This document shows, piece after piece, positions 7,135 through 13,757 of a stretch of 13,757 nt of DNA. The position numbers were made by a program, and so were the translations under genes. Position 1 is the stretch's first letter. Every line of letters starts with the position of its first letter. The stretch covers positions 1-13,757 of the forward strand of contig DCSN01000202.1 in assembly GCA_002325645.1 (NCBI GenBank), in the 5' to 3' direction. The stretch is from Pseudanabaena sp. UBA1465. GTDB lineage: Bacteria > Cyanobacteriota > Cyanobacteriia > Pseudanabaenales > Pseudanabaenaceae. A model generated the notes under the pieces. That model was not told the DNA's origin, searched no databases, and worked only from the letters and a program-made list of their open reading frames with translations.

Positions 7135-7308
7135 GAGTTTTTATTAAATCTTCAAATTATTAGTGGGATCAATTGCAGTGGCTTGCTCTTGTTCAGCCAG
7201 TATCTCAGCTATTAGCTTTCAGCTTTCAGCCCCGAAAGTAGTAAAAAACTTGTCTTTGAACATAAAAAAATTACAAATTTCAGCGCGTCCTCAGAGTAGT
7301 TATTGGAA

Positions 7309-8892
7309 TCATTCTTTACTTGCAATATGAGCCGGAAATAGAATACTTTCTTGCAGCAAGGTATCCATAATTTTTTTCCGCAGAATGCGCTGGATCAGAA
7401 GATGCTTTCCCGGCTTTACCTTCGTCATTGTCCGTAGCAATAAGTTAGACTCGCCTAGACTTTCCACGCCATCTACCTGTGTGGGTTCAAGTACATCTGA
7501 ATAATTTGCTTTTAACTCTTGTCCTATCTCTTCAATTACTTGATAGACTTTGGCTAAGTTGGCATTATAAGGTACACAAACTTCCACTACTGCAAATATG
7601 TATTGTTTGGAGTAATTGGTAATTGAGCCAATATCCCCATTGCGAATAATCTGTAATTGACCATTGGGATGTCGGATGCGAGTGGTTCTAAGTTCGATCG
7701 CCTCAACAGTACCCTCTACTGTTTTCTCTTCGACTTTCCCCGCCTCAATATAGTCACCCACTAAATAGTAGTTTTCAAACAGAATAAAGAAGCCGCTGAC
7801 TATATCGTTGATTAGTGTCTGTGCGCCTAAACCTACAGCTATCCCAACAATACCCGCACCAGCCAGTATGGGAGTTGGATTAATGTCGAGGGTATAAAGG
7901 ATAGAAATCCCCACGGTGAAATAAACTAAGTATTGCAACAAACTCCGAAACAGAGGAATCAGAGTTAAGCGTCTGCTTGTTTGTGTCTCAGTCAAATTAT
8001 GGTCTTTAAATAGCACTTCTTCCACAAGTAAGTAGATCACCTCAAACAACACCTGACTTATGAAAATAATGGCAATGATCTTGATAATTCGCAGACCAAA
8101 ATCGGACAGTTTGGCGATTAACTCTATCTGCTGAGTTACCAATGTTGCCATACAGACATAGATCGCAAATTCCAGACACCGCTTCAAAAGAGGGCTCAGG
8201 TGTTGTAGGCGATCGTAGAATCTCAATAGGTTATCAGGGCTGGAGTATCTGATGCTGAGAGCATCTAGGGTATCAACGATCGCAGCAACCGCTTTAAGTA
8301 TGAGTAATCCGACAGCAACGATCAGATAGATTCGTAGTGCGATCGACAGATAGTCTGAAACTACTCCTGGTAATTTGAGAAACAGAGTACAGCAAACGAT
8401 CGCCCACAGCCAAATTCCCCCTTTGATTCTTTGATAGAGTGCGCTAAAGAAAGCATCAATACTTTCATCGTCGGTGGTGCTTTTGTCTATATTCTTGGCG
8501 CGAGTGCTAGCTAACTTCAGGCAATACTTGAGGAATTTCAGGGCGATCGCTGCTACAATTACGGTGCCAATACTTTGAGCTATGCCAATTCCCAGTGTGA
8601 GCCAAAATTCTGATGGGATACGGAGAATTAAGTCCAGTGTGTATTTTTCCAGGTCTTCACCTCGATAGAGCAGGAAACCATTAGCACCGACAATCAAAAT
8701 ACACAGCACCGAGCAAGTAAGTAACAACAATCCTGTGCTCTGACGACGCAGGATTTTGATCCCTCTATCGTCGAGCTTAAATATTGATAATTTGATCGAT
8801 AGCTTGGATAAATTTCCGACCAGCCAAGTTAAGAATAGAAAAATAATTATGACCAGGCCGACTTCAGCCAAGACAATTAATAGGCTCATCAT
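7309..8892 (-). CDS. MscS-family mechanosensitive ion channel, multi-pass (large form)
   Basis: A 527-residue membrane protein with a long multi-helix N-terminal region (hydrophobic segments near 2-26, 53-75, 95-120, 158-178, 184-206, 235-260, 265-290 and 313-335) before the conserved MscS core. The pore-lining helix is at about 342-371, rich in Gly/Ala (ILAGAGIVGIAVGLGAQTL), followed by the FENYYLVGDYIE turn (372-383) and the cytoplasmic beta domain with TTRIRHPNGQLQIIRNG. E. coli MscS has 286 residues, so this belongs to the enlarged class. It is expected to release solutes on hypo-osmotic shock or take part in membrane-tension signalling. The start is ATG 8892 (a second Met follows at once) with no clear ribosome-binding site. 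It is transcribed alone, with about 350 bp of non-coding DNA upstream. It is distinct in architecture from the smaller channel at 10962-12080. Confidence 0.93.
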   Translation of the reverse strand: MMSLLIVLAEVGLVIIIFLFLTWLVGNLSKLSIKLSIFKLDDRGIKILRRQSTGLLLLTCSVLCILIVGANGFLLYRGEDLEKYTLDLILRIPSEFWLTLGIGIAQSIGTVIVAAIALKFLKYCLKLASTRAKNIDKSTTDDESIDAFFSALYQRIKGGIWLWAIVCCTLFLKLPGVVSDYLSIALRIYLIVAVGLLILKAVAAIVDTLDALSIRYSSPDNLLRFYDRLQHLSPLLKRCLEFAIYVCMATLVTQQIELIAKLSDFGLRIIKIIAIIFISQVLFEVIYLLVEEVLFKDHNLTETQTSRRLTLIPLFRSLLQYLVYFTVGISILYTLDINPTPILAGAGIVGIAVGLGAQTLINDIVSGFFILFENYYLVGDYIEAGKVEEKTVEGTVEAIELRTTRIRHPNGQLQIIRNGDIGSITNYSKQYIFAVVEVCVPYNANLAKVYQVIEEIGQELKANYSDVLEPTQVDGVESLGESNLLLRTMTKVKPGKHLLIQRILRKKIMDTLLQESILFPAHIASKE

Positions 8893-9103
8893 TTTTTATT
8901 CGGTTGTTTTTAGGACAATTTTCGTAGATTAAATCCCCAACATTCACCTGCTAATCGTACAATCCAGAGTTACTTTTGGCAGTTTCTAACATTCTGGGGT
9001 GAGTGGGAGAACAGAATTTAAAATTGAGATAGTGCTTGGTCTACATCTTCTATTATCTCACGTTTAATCACTTTAAATTCAATCAATTGATTTAGGCTAG
9101 TAG

Positions 9104-9145
9104 GGTGCGTCAGTACGGGCGAATGGCCATTCGCCCCTACGCACC
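9104..9145. repeat. Nested palindromic repeat
   Basis: A perfect 20-bp palindrome, GGGCGAATGGCCATTCGCCC, at 9117-9136 is enclosed by a second inverted repeat, GGTGCGT (9104-9110) and ACGCACC (9139-9145). The compact nested form is typical of dispersed palindromic repeats in filamentous cyanobacteria. It lies in the 348-bp gap 8893-9240, which otherwise contains no intact gene or clear regulatory site. Confidence 0.75.
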
Positions 9146-9240
9146 GACAGCCAGGAGTTTAAATGCCGAACAGCTTATCGTGCCGACTTACTTACATTGA
9201 TTTGTGGTTAAATTCGAGCTTAAATAACTTTTCAAGCTTC

Positions 9241-10593
9241 TTAGTTGTGTGATTGGGCTATTCTAAACCCAGCGTGTTGATAAAAATTGGGACGGAACCA
9301 ATTGCGATAAAACTTTAAGGCTTCTGTGCCATTTGTCACCCAAGCACCACCCAACATCATCTTATGTTGGCTATCAAAATAAGGTGCTGCATAGTTTTCA
9401 TAAAGAAAATGGGTTTTAAATCCTGGTAATGGATTAAAATCATCATTCAACCATTCCCAAACATTCCCCCGCAAATCGTAAAGTCCAGAAGGACTTTCGG
9501 CTTGTTTCAATATACCGACTGGGCTAGGCGAACCAAATTTCAAATTGAGATTGAAATCATTTATCGTATCTAATGCAATGCTTTTTGCATAAGCATCAGA
9601 GCCATAAGTTGCTAAATTCCATTCCGCTTCACTCATTAAGCGAATTCCCTCACCTTTCCAGCGACAGTAAGCCATTGCTTCATAATGATTGACTTCCACT
9701 GGCCAATCTAAAGGGAGTTCAATTTCATCAAACATAGCTCGATATTTGTAACAACCATTATTAGGTATCCAAAATTGGGGATATTTGACGTTATATTCAG
9801 TTTTCCAACCCCAAGATTCTTCATCCCAATAATCTTGTTTTTCGTAGCCACCAGCAGTAACAAATTCCAGAAATTCTGCATTGGTGATCATATACTTACT
9901 GGCTGAAAATGGTTCAACCTTAACTTGACGATAACCATATTCACAATCCCAACCATAAAGGGAGGAATTTTCGGGTTTACCAAGTTCAACCAACCCACCA
10001 GAAACTTCGATCATTTCATTATGGGAAATGTTGTTATTAGAAGGTGCATATTGCCATCCGTCAGGACATTCAACTTTCTCTACAGGAAGTTGTCGGATTA
10101 GCATGGAAGAAGTTTCAAAATGAATGCGCTGATGTTCGATACCCATCATCAATGCCCAAAGGGGATGATTTTGATGAATTGGGAGATTAAGTGGCGTGTT
10201 TTTAATCACTTCTGAAATGATTTCATAAGCTTGGTGGCGATATTCCCAAACCTTTGCTACTTCCGGCCATTGAATCTGAGAAATGGCGGCATTTAGTTCA
10301 TCAGGAGTTTGCGGATCTACCCCAAATCCAAATATTAATTCATAATCTGGGAGCAGAACTTTTTCCAACAAATTAACCCAGGTTAATTTGTTTATGTAAA
10401 AAGCCGCACAATGACCTAAGTAAAAAATTAGGGGGTTCCTTAAGGAATCTGGATTGAGATAAAATGTTTCCGATCCAACCATGCTTTTCATCAGCATATC
10501 TTCCATTTCCCAGGCGTTTTGAAAATAACTGAGAATGGCTTCTCTACTACAAGTATTCAGTTGGATTGGGTGTTGAAATTTGAGACTATTCAT
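9241..10593 (-). CDS. ovoA: 5-histidylcysteine sulfoxide synthase, OvoA N-terminal type, without methyltransferase domain
   Basis: A non-heme iron sulfoxide synthase that, in this family, joins L-cysteine to carbon 5 of L-histidine using O2, the first step of ovothiol synthesis. Counting from ATG 10593 (450 residues), the N-terminal DinB-like domain carries the iron-binding histidines H61 (FYLGHCAAF) and H154/H158 (IEHQRIHFE). The FGE-sulfatase domain fills about 195-450, with RGNVWEWLNDDFNPLPG, MLGGAWVTNGTEALKFYRNW and FRPNFYQHAGFR. The motifs LRNPLIFYLGH, FGFGVDP and FYQHAGFR distinguish OvoA from EgtB. Full OvoA (about 700 residues) carries a C-terminal SAM methyltransferase; here the protein ends right after the FGE domain. 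A TTG at 10614 would add seven lysine-rich residues, but the internal ATG is preferred. No OvoB lyase is adjacent. It is probably cytoplasmic and monocistronic. Confidence 0.88.
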   Translation of the reverse strand: MNSLKFQHPIQLNTCSREAILSYFQNAWEMEDMLMKSMVGSETFYLNPDSLRNPLIFYLGHCAAFYINKLTWVNLLEKVLLPDYELIFGFGVDPQTPDELNAAISQIQWPEVAKVWEYRHQAYEIISEVIKNTPLNLPIHQNHPLWALMMGIEHQRIHFETSSMLIRQLPVEKVECPDGWQYAPSNNNISHNEMIEVSGGLVELGKPENSSLYGWDCEYGYRQVKVEPFSASKYMITNAEFLEFVTAGGYEKQDYWDEESWGWKTEYNVKYPQFWIPNNGCYKYRAMFDEIELPLDWPVEVNHYEAMAYCRWKGEGIRLMSEAEWNLATYGSDAYAKSIALDTINDFNLNLKFGSPSPVGILKQAESPSGLYDLRGNVWEWLNDDFNPLPGFKTHFLYENYAAPYFDSQHKMMLGGAWVTNGTEALKFYRNWFRPNFYQHAGFRIAQSHN

Positions 10594-10845
10594 GCTGGTA
10601 ACTTTTTTTTTCAATGGGTTGGAATACTAATCAGATAAGTCTAGGCATTCTCAATGCACAACATGGCTTTTTTGGCAATGTAAGTACATTTCAATTTGAT
10701 TCTTTGATTCTATTTTTGATTGTAAATGGCTTGATTGCTGAATAAATCCGTGTCAAAATTGCCTTGACAACGCCACTTTAAATGCTCAAGCATATTATCG
10801 CATAAATTACCTCGTCATCTTGAGTATTTTGGTAAAATTTGTTGG

Positions 10846-10888
10846 CATCCATTCACAGGCAAGAATGAATTCTTGCCGTAAATGGATG
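10846..10888. repeat. Nested inverted repeat
   Basis: Two stacked stems: outer CATCCATT (10846-10853) with AATGGATG (10881-10888), and inner GGCAAGAAT (10858-10866) with ATTCTTGCC (10869-10877). Together they make 17 paired positions in 43 bp. It lies in the gap between the two minus-strand genes (10594-10961). The part from 10594 to 10845 is AT-rich and should hold the ovoA promoter, though no convincing -35/-10 pair stands out. Confidence 0.7.
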
Positions 10889-10893
10889 ATCAA

Positions 10894-10964
10894 TAGACAT
10901 CTCCCAAAAAGCTTGTCAAGAACAGGCATCCTGCCTGTTCCACAATAATTATGGGAGATGTCTA
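10894..10964. repeat. Hairpin within 13-bp inverted repeats, overlapping a stop codon
   Basis: Outer arms TAGACATCTCCCA (10894-10906) and TGGGAGATGTCTA (10952-10964) are perfect inverted repeats. They enclose a tight hairpin, GAACAGGCA-TCC-TGCCTGTTC (10920-10940). The right arm includes the TAG stop codon (10962-10964) of the MscS gene, so the repeat reaches exactly to the end of that gene. The 71-bp unit looks like a miniature inverted-repeat element and may double as a transcription terminator. Confidence 0.7.
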
Positions 10965-12080
10965 ATTGTTGGTTACTTGTAGACTCTGTTTATATTTTTC
11001 CGGCTCAGTTCTAAGTTCCACATGAAGGAAATCAATTCCCTCTTGTTCTAGTAATTCTAGGATAGCTAGATTTAAGTTTTTCTCGGCATCAAAGTAGAGA
11101 TTGTCATCATTAACAAAAGCAACGACTTTAATGACTCGGGCATTATTTTCAATCTTGCTAAAACGAACTATTATTTCTTTCGATAAGCCCTTAATATTTG
11201 AGGGCATTTCTCGAAGAGCGTCGCATATTCTGGCAGTTTGCTTTGATGAGATACCATCAATTTTGAGAGTTAAACTAAGACCCCACTTTAATTCACTACC
11301 AGGATTTTGTGACCAATTTTCTACAATGCCAGAAATCATTTTAGAATTCGGCATTTTCATTATAGAACCCCACTGATATATATGCAGAGTTGTGGTTCTG
11401 AATCCGATATGGAGTATCTGCACAAAACCCTCTACTCCTGATATTCCCACCCAGTCACCTTCTCGATAGAGATTATCGGAGTAAATAATCAATGTACAAA
11501 ACCAATCATAAACGATATCCTTCAACAGCAAACCAAAGGTGATACCAGCACCGCCTAATAGACCAACCAATGCAGCGGCAGATTGTCCTAAAAATATCTC
11601 ACTTATCTTGATTGCCAATACAATAATTGCTGCTGATTGAAAAATCTTTGGCATTAAAGGTCTGAGCAATTCATCAAGCTCTGTTTCAGTGTGTAGCAAT
11701 ATGTTGGCTATTACCTGACCCAAAATAGAAGAGCCTCGGTAAACAACATAAGCAACTATGAAAATGACTATGTAGTTGAGCGTACTACCGATGGTTTGGT
11801 TCAGTTGAGAGCCTAAATTCTCTGCCAGAATTTCTTTGCTCAGTGAAATTCCACCAATCAGAATCAGCCAACTTGAAGCCGGCTTGATAATTGCAATCAA
11901 CTCATCATCAAGTGTCGTTTCGGTTTTTTTAGTAAAACGCTCAATGGTTTTAACAATGACTGAAACAAAAAATCTCCTTAATGTCTGTGTTAAGGTCAGG
12001 ATAATGATAACAGCAGCGATTTTGGCAATCGGTATGCCGGAGTAATTGATATTTTTTAGCGTATCCCAAACTGCTTCCAT
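10962..12080 (-). CDS. MscS-family mechanosensitive ion channel (small form)
   Basis: A 372-residue membrane protein. Hydrophobic segments lie near 17-38, 63-82, 97-115 and 146-165. The pore helix (about 167-199) is Gly/Ala-rich (SAAALVGLLGGAGITFGLLL) and leads to the LYREGDWVGI turn (204-213), then the MscS beta domain (TTTLHIYQWGSIMKMPNSKM, 229-248) and an alpha/beta C-terminal domain. The turn and the KMPNSKM segment are the family's diagnostic features. It is expected to open under membrane tension. The start is ATG 12080. The gene is a paralogue of the broken copy at 3636-3857, with which it shares its N-terminal sequence. The stop codon lies inside an inverted repeat, and the gap upstream (12081-12296) is AT-rich without a clear promoter. 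Confidence 0.92.
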   Translation of the reverse strand: MEAVWDTLKNINYSGIPIAKIAAVIIILTLTQTLRRFFVSVIVKTIERFTKKTETTLDDELIAIIKPASSWLILIGGISLSKEILAENLGSQLNQTIGSTLNYIVIFIVAYVVYRGSSILGQVIANILLHTETELDELLRPLMPKIFQSAAIIVLAIKISEIFLGQSAAALVGLLGGAGITFGLLLKDIVYDWFCTLIIYSDNLYREGDWVGISGVEGFVQILHIGFRTTTLHIYQWGSIMKMPNSKMISGIVENWSQNPGSELKWGLSLTLKIDGISSKQTARICDALREMPSNIKGLSKEIIVRFSKIENNARVIKVVAFVNDDNLYFDAEKNLNLAILELLEQEGIDFLHVELRTEPEKYKQSLQVTNN

Positions 12081-12296
12081 ATGTTAATCAACGGGTAATT
12101 GAGTTTTTATACTTGACCAAGAAACTATTGGGAGAAATCCGCCTAAGTTATATTTTATATTCGGAGTAAAATTTATCCCGTTTAGCGAGTCAGTAATAAT
12201 CACAGATTACCAGACTCTAGGGCAAAAATATAAGAAATATATGAGATGGACAAAATTTCTGATTTTCTTATTCATTACCCTGCCAACGCTGTTTGG

Positions 12297-12904
12297 CTAT
12301 ACCGCTTCATCCTGAACGGGTAGCGTGAAATAAAAGGAGCTTCCTGCTCCCAACACACTCAGGGCCCAAATCTGTCCCTGGTGCTGTTGCACAATACTCT
12401 TGCAAATGGCAAGTCCTAACCCCGTTCCTCGCTTATTTTGGGAATCCTGCACATCCACCTGCTGAAATCGACCAAAGATGGTTTCGAGTTTATCGGCAGG
12501 AATCCCACGTCCGCGATCGTGAATAGAAAGCAGTCACCCGGACAAACTGCCGCTCGTGGTTACTCATCAGCGTCAGTTCTTGGGTTGTTTGCAGGGTACC
12601 CAAGTTGCTCAAAGTCGTTGATGTCAAAGGTTCCCTGCTCTACTGCCAGATGGTTGGCGGCTACAACGTCTTGGGGAGTGTGTAGGTAGGTGGTGAGGCG
12701 ATCGTGAATCCGCCGCGACACCTGTTGTGTGAGTTGGTCTGCAAGTTCCCTCACTGATTGCTGTCCACTTCGATCGGACAAATAACCGACTATCCCAACC
12801 GCTCCCACCAATTGCAACATAAATGGAACTGTCAGCAACACTCGGATCGGAATGTTGGTAAAGCTCTGATAGCTGCGTCGAAGTAAACTCGCTCTTTCTG
12901 TCAT
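12297..12904 (-). pseudogene. Sensor histidine kinase, internally deleted and frameshifted
   Basis: Only the two ends of a membrane sensor kinase remain. Starting at ATG 12904 there is a short cytoplasmic leader, a transmembrane helix (residues 20-42) and the start of an extracytoplasmic sensor domain (SVRELADQLTQQVSRRIHDR, then HTPQDVVAANHLAVEQG and FEQLG). This frame stops at 12560. The C-terminal catalytic part is in another frame, up to the stop at 12297-12299: SIHDRGRGIPADKLETIF (G1 box DRGRGIP), GRFQQVDVQDSQ, KRGTGLGLAICKSIVQQHQG (G2 box) and GAGSSFYFTLPV. Between them a piece of about 60 bp (LQTTQELTLMSNHERQ) is of unclear origin. Most of the sensor domain, the H box with its phospho-accepting histidine, and the N box are missing. 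Intact relatives would be several hundred residues longer. The remaining protein cannot be an active kinase. Confidence 0.82.
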
Positions 12905-12948
12905 ATAGCAATCCTAAAACCGACATTCTACTCGGAAAAGAAAGCACC

Positions 12949-12969
12949 TATGCCCTATACCCTATGCCC
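12949..12969. repeat. Heptamer tandem repeat, TATGCCC/TATACCC
   Basis: Three tandem heptamers: TATGCCC, TATACCC, TATGCCC. This is another STRR-type locus, with a different unit from that at 255-279, just upstream of the kinase remnant. Confidence 0.55.
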
Positions 12970-13036
12970 TCCGCCAAGGATCACCTAATTTACCTGAGAA
13001 AGGCTATAGATTGTTTGCAGTCATTAAATATTCTTC

Positions 13037-13078
13037 GTAAAACCAGCCCCTACTCAAGCCTTCCGGGGCGGGTTTTAC
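13037..13078. repeat. Inverted repeat, GC-rich arms
   Basis: GTAAAACCAGCCCC (13037-13050) pairs with GGGGCGGGTTTTAC (13065-13078) with one mismatch, around a 14-nt loop. A further AAACCCGCCCCC copy of the same motif lies near 13111-13123. It resembles a dispersed repeat. The gap 12905-13194 between the kinase remnant and comB holds nothing else recognisable. Confidence 0.6.
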
Positions 13079-13194
13079 ATACCGTCCATGCCTGAAACAA
13101 GTAATCTCATAAACCCGCCCCCACAAGGCGAAAAAGAACGAACCGCGAAGGCGTAAATGGAGAAAATAGACCAAGAAAGCGATCGCCCCCTAAT

Positions 13195-13757
13195 TCAAAT
13201 TCTCCAATCCGACTTAACCAAAACTCCAGGTTCTCGCTGCATTGGCAGCACATCTAAAATATCGGTTTGCGCGCAATACTTCAAATCTTCAATAACTCCT
13301 AAACCGAGGAGTCTCTGGCCGTGACTGGCGCACTCCAGCAATTCATGCAATTTATTTTGCCACTGGAGATACAGCGCAATTGCTGCAAATACTTCATCGT
13401 TACCAGCAAAATCTCTAGCAGGAATACCACTTTCTGTCAAGAGGCTGTGGGCGATCGCCCCAGCACACACAGTATCTTCCAACGAGTAACTCCCCTCCCA
13501 GCCAGAACCAACTATCCCAATAGTTTCTGGCTGTTTATCTAACAAAAACTGCACAACTGCTTTACGATTAATTAAAGCTGCTGTTACAACTGTTGGGCAA
13601 GCTTCCACTCTTTGCAGAGCACGAGTACCGTTAGTTGTACTAATGAAAATTCGCTTACCTTTGACCTTTTCCGGCGTGCAGTCGAAGGGGGAATTCCCCA
13701 TGTCAAATCCGTCAACTTTGCCACCACCGCGCTCTCCGGCGCGAATCCGCTGGTCTG
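13195..13757 (-). CDS. comB: 2-phosphosulfolactate phosphatase ComB, 5' end outside the window
   Basis: The reading frame stays open from the stop at 13195 through an internal Met codon (13701) to the window edge. Residues before that Met (DQRIRAGERGGGKVDGFD) belong to the same family, so the true start lies beyond 13757. Recognisable ComB features are GFDMGNSPFDCTPEKV, GKRIFISTTNGTRAL, IVGSGWEGSYSLEDTVCAGAI, and the C-terminal region SHGQRLLGLGVIEDLKYCAQ. The enzyme hydrolyses 2-phospho-3-sulfolactate to 3-sulfolactate in archaeal coenzyme M synthesis. Homologues are common in cyanobacteria, which do not make coenzyme M, so the role here is unclear and may concern sulfolactate metabolism. 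About 187 codons are present, against about 240-250 for the family. The adjacent downstream DNA shows no clear terminator. Confidence 0.93.
   Translation of the reverse strand, partial: DQRIRAGERGGGKVDGFDMGNSPFDCTPEKVKGKRIFISTTNGTRALQRVEACPTVVTAALINRKAVVQFLLDKQPETIGIVGSGWEGSYSLEDTVCAGAIAHSLLTESGIPARDFAGNDEVFAAIALYLQWQNKLHELLECASHGQRLLGLGVIEDLKYCAQTDILDVLPMQREPGVLVKSDWRI

Noticed and set aside
9018..9100. Minus-strand frame reading NQLIEFKVIKREIIEDVDQALSQF before a stop, ending near the palindromic repeat
   Set aside because: It could be the tail of a small protein interrupted by the repeat, but it has no start codon, is under 30 residues and matches no family I can name.
9241..10614. Longer start of the OvoA-type gene at TTG 10614
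   Set aside because: It would add MKKKVTS encoded by an A-run; the ATG at 10593 is the simpler start and leaves all conserved sequence intact.
12624..12947. Open frame of 107 codons on the minus strand
   Set aside because: It overlaps the kinase remnant in a different frame; the membrane helix and sensor sequence are in the other frame.

Overview
The window reads as chromosomal DNA of a cyanobacterium, probably a filamentous one of the Oscillatoria/Microcoleus type. The evidence is many HIP1-type octamers (GCGATCGC and one-off variants, e.g. near 486, 731, 1559, 3050, 5299, 8543, 13180 and 13451), several loci of short 7-bp tandem repeats, abundant palindromic intergenic repeats, and cyanobacteria-typical genes: an LpxB-related glycosyltransferase-fold protein, a response regulator carrying an HPt domain, an Uma2 remnant, and ComB. 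The genus is inference.

Layout. 1-430: a hairpin repeat and a decayed Uma2 nuclease fragment. 431-1801 (+): LpxB-related protein with a non-ATG start. 1848-3314 (-): two-gene signalling operon, an OmpR-type response regulator with a C-terminal HPt domain followed 18 bp later by a lone CheY-like receiver. 3315-3934: no intact gene; inverted repeats, a hairpin-rich block, and the N-terminal remnant of an MscS channel gene whose relative is intact at 10962-12080. 3935-5857 (-): 640-residue fusion of a DegT/DnrJ/EryC1/StrS PLP aminotransferase with a class I SAM methyltransferase. 6040-7026 (+): divergent AraC-family regulator, followed by a hairpin terminator. 7309-8892 (-): large multi-pass MscS-family channel. 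9241-10593 (-): OvoA-type 5-histidylcysteine sulfoxide synthase lacking the usual C-terminal methyltransferase. 10962-12080 (-): small MscS-family channel. 12297-12904 (-): sensor histidine kinase reduced to its two ends. 13195-13757 (-): ComB (2-phosphosulfolactate phosphatase), cut by the window edge.

How the parts fit. Most intergenic space is repeat-rich and three genes are in decay (Uma2, mscS copy, kinase), so this is a plastic accessory region rather than a conserved operon. The two most interesting intact genes are the aminotransferase-methyltransferase fusion, paired head-to-head with an AraC regulator, and the stand-alone OvoA-type synthase. The fusion resembles in one chain the DesV/DesVI pair of amino-sugar biosynthesis (amination, then N-methylation). 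A more speculative reading is that its PLP and methyltransferase activities stand in for the two steps missing after OvoA. The response-regulator operon has no intact kinase beside it.
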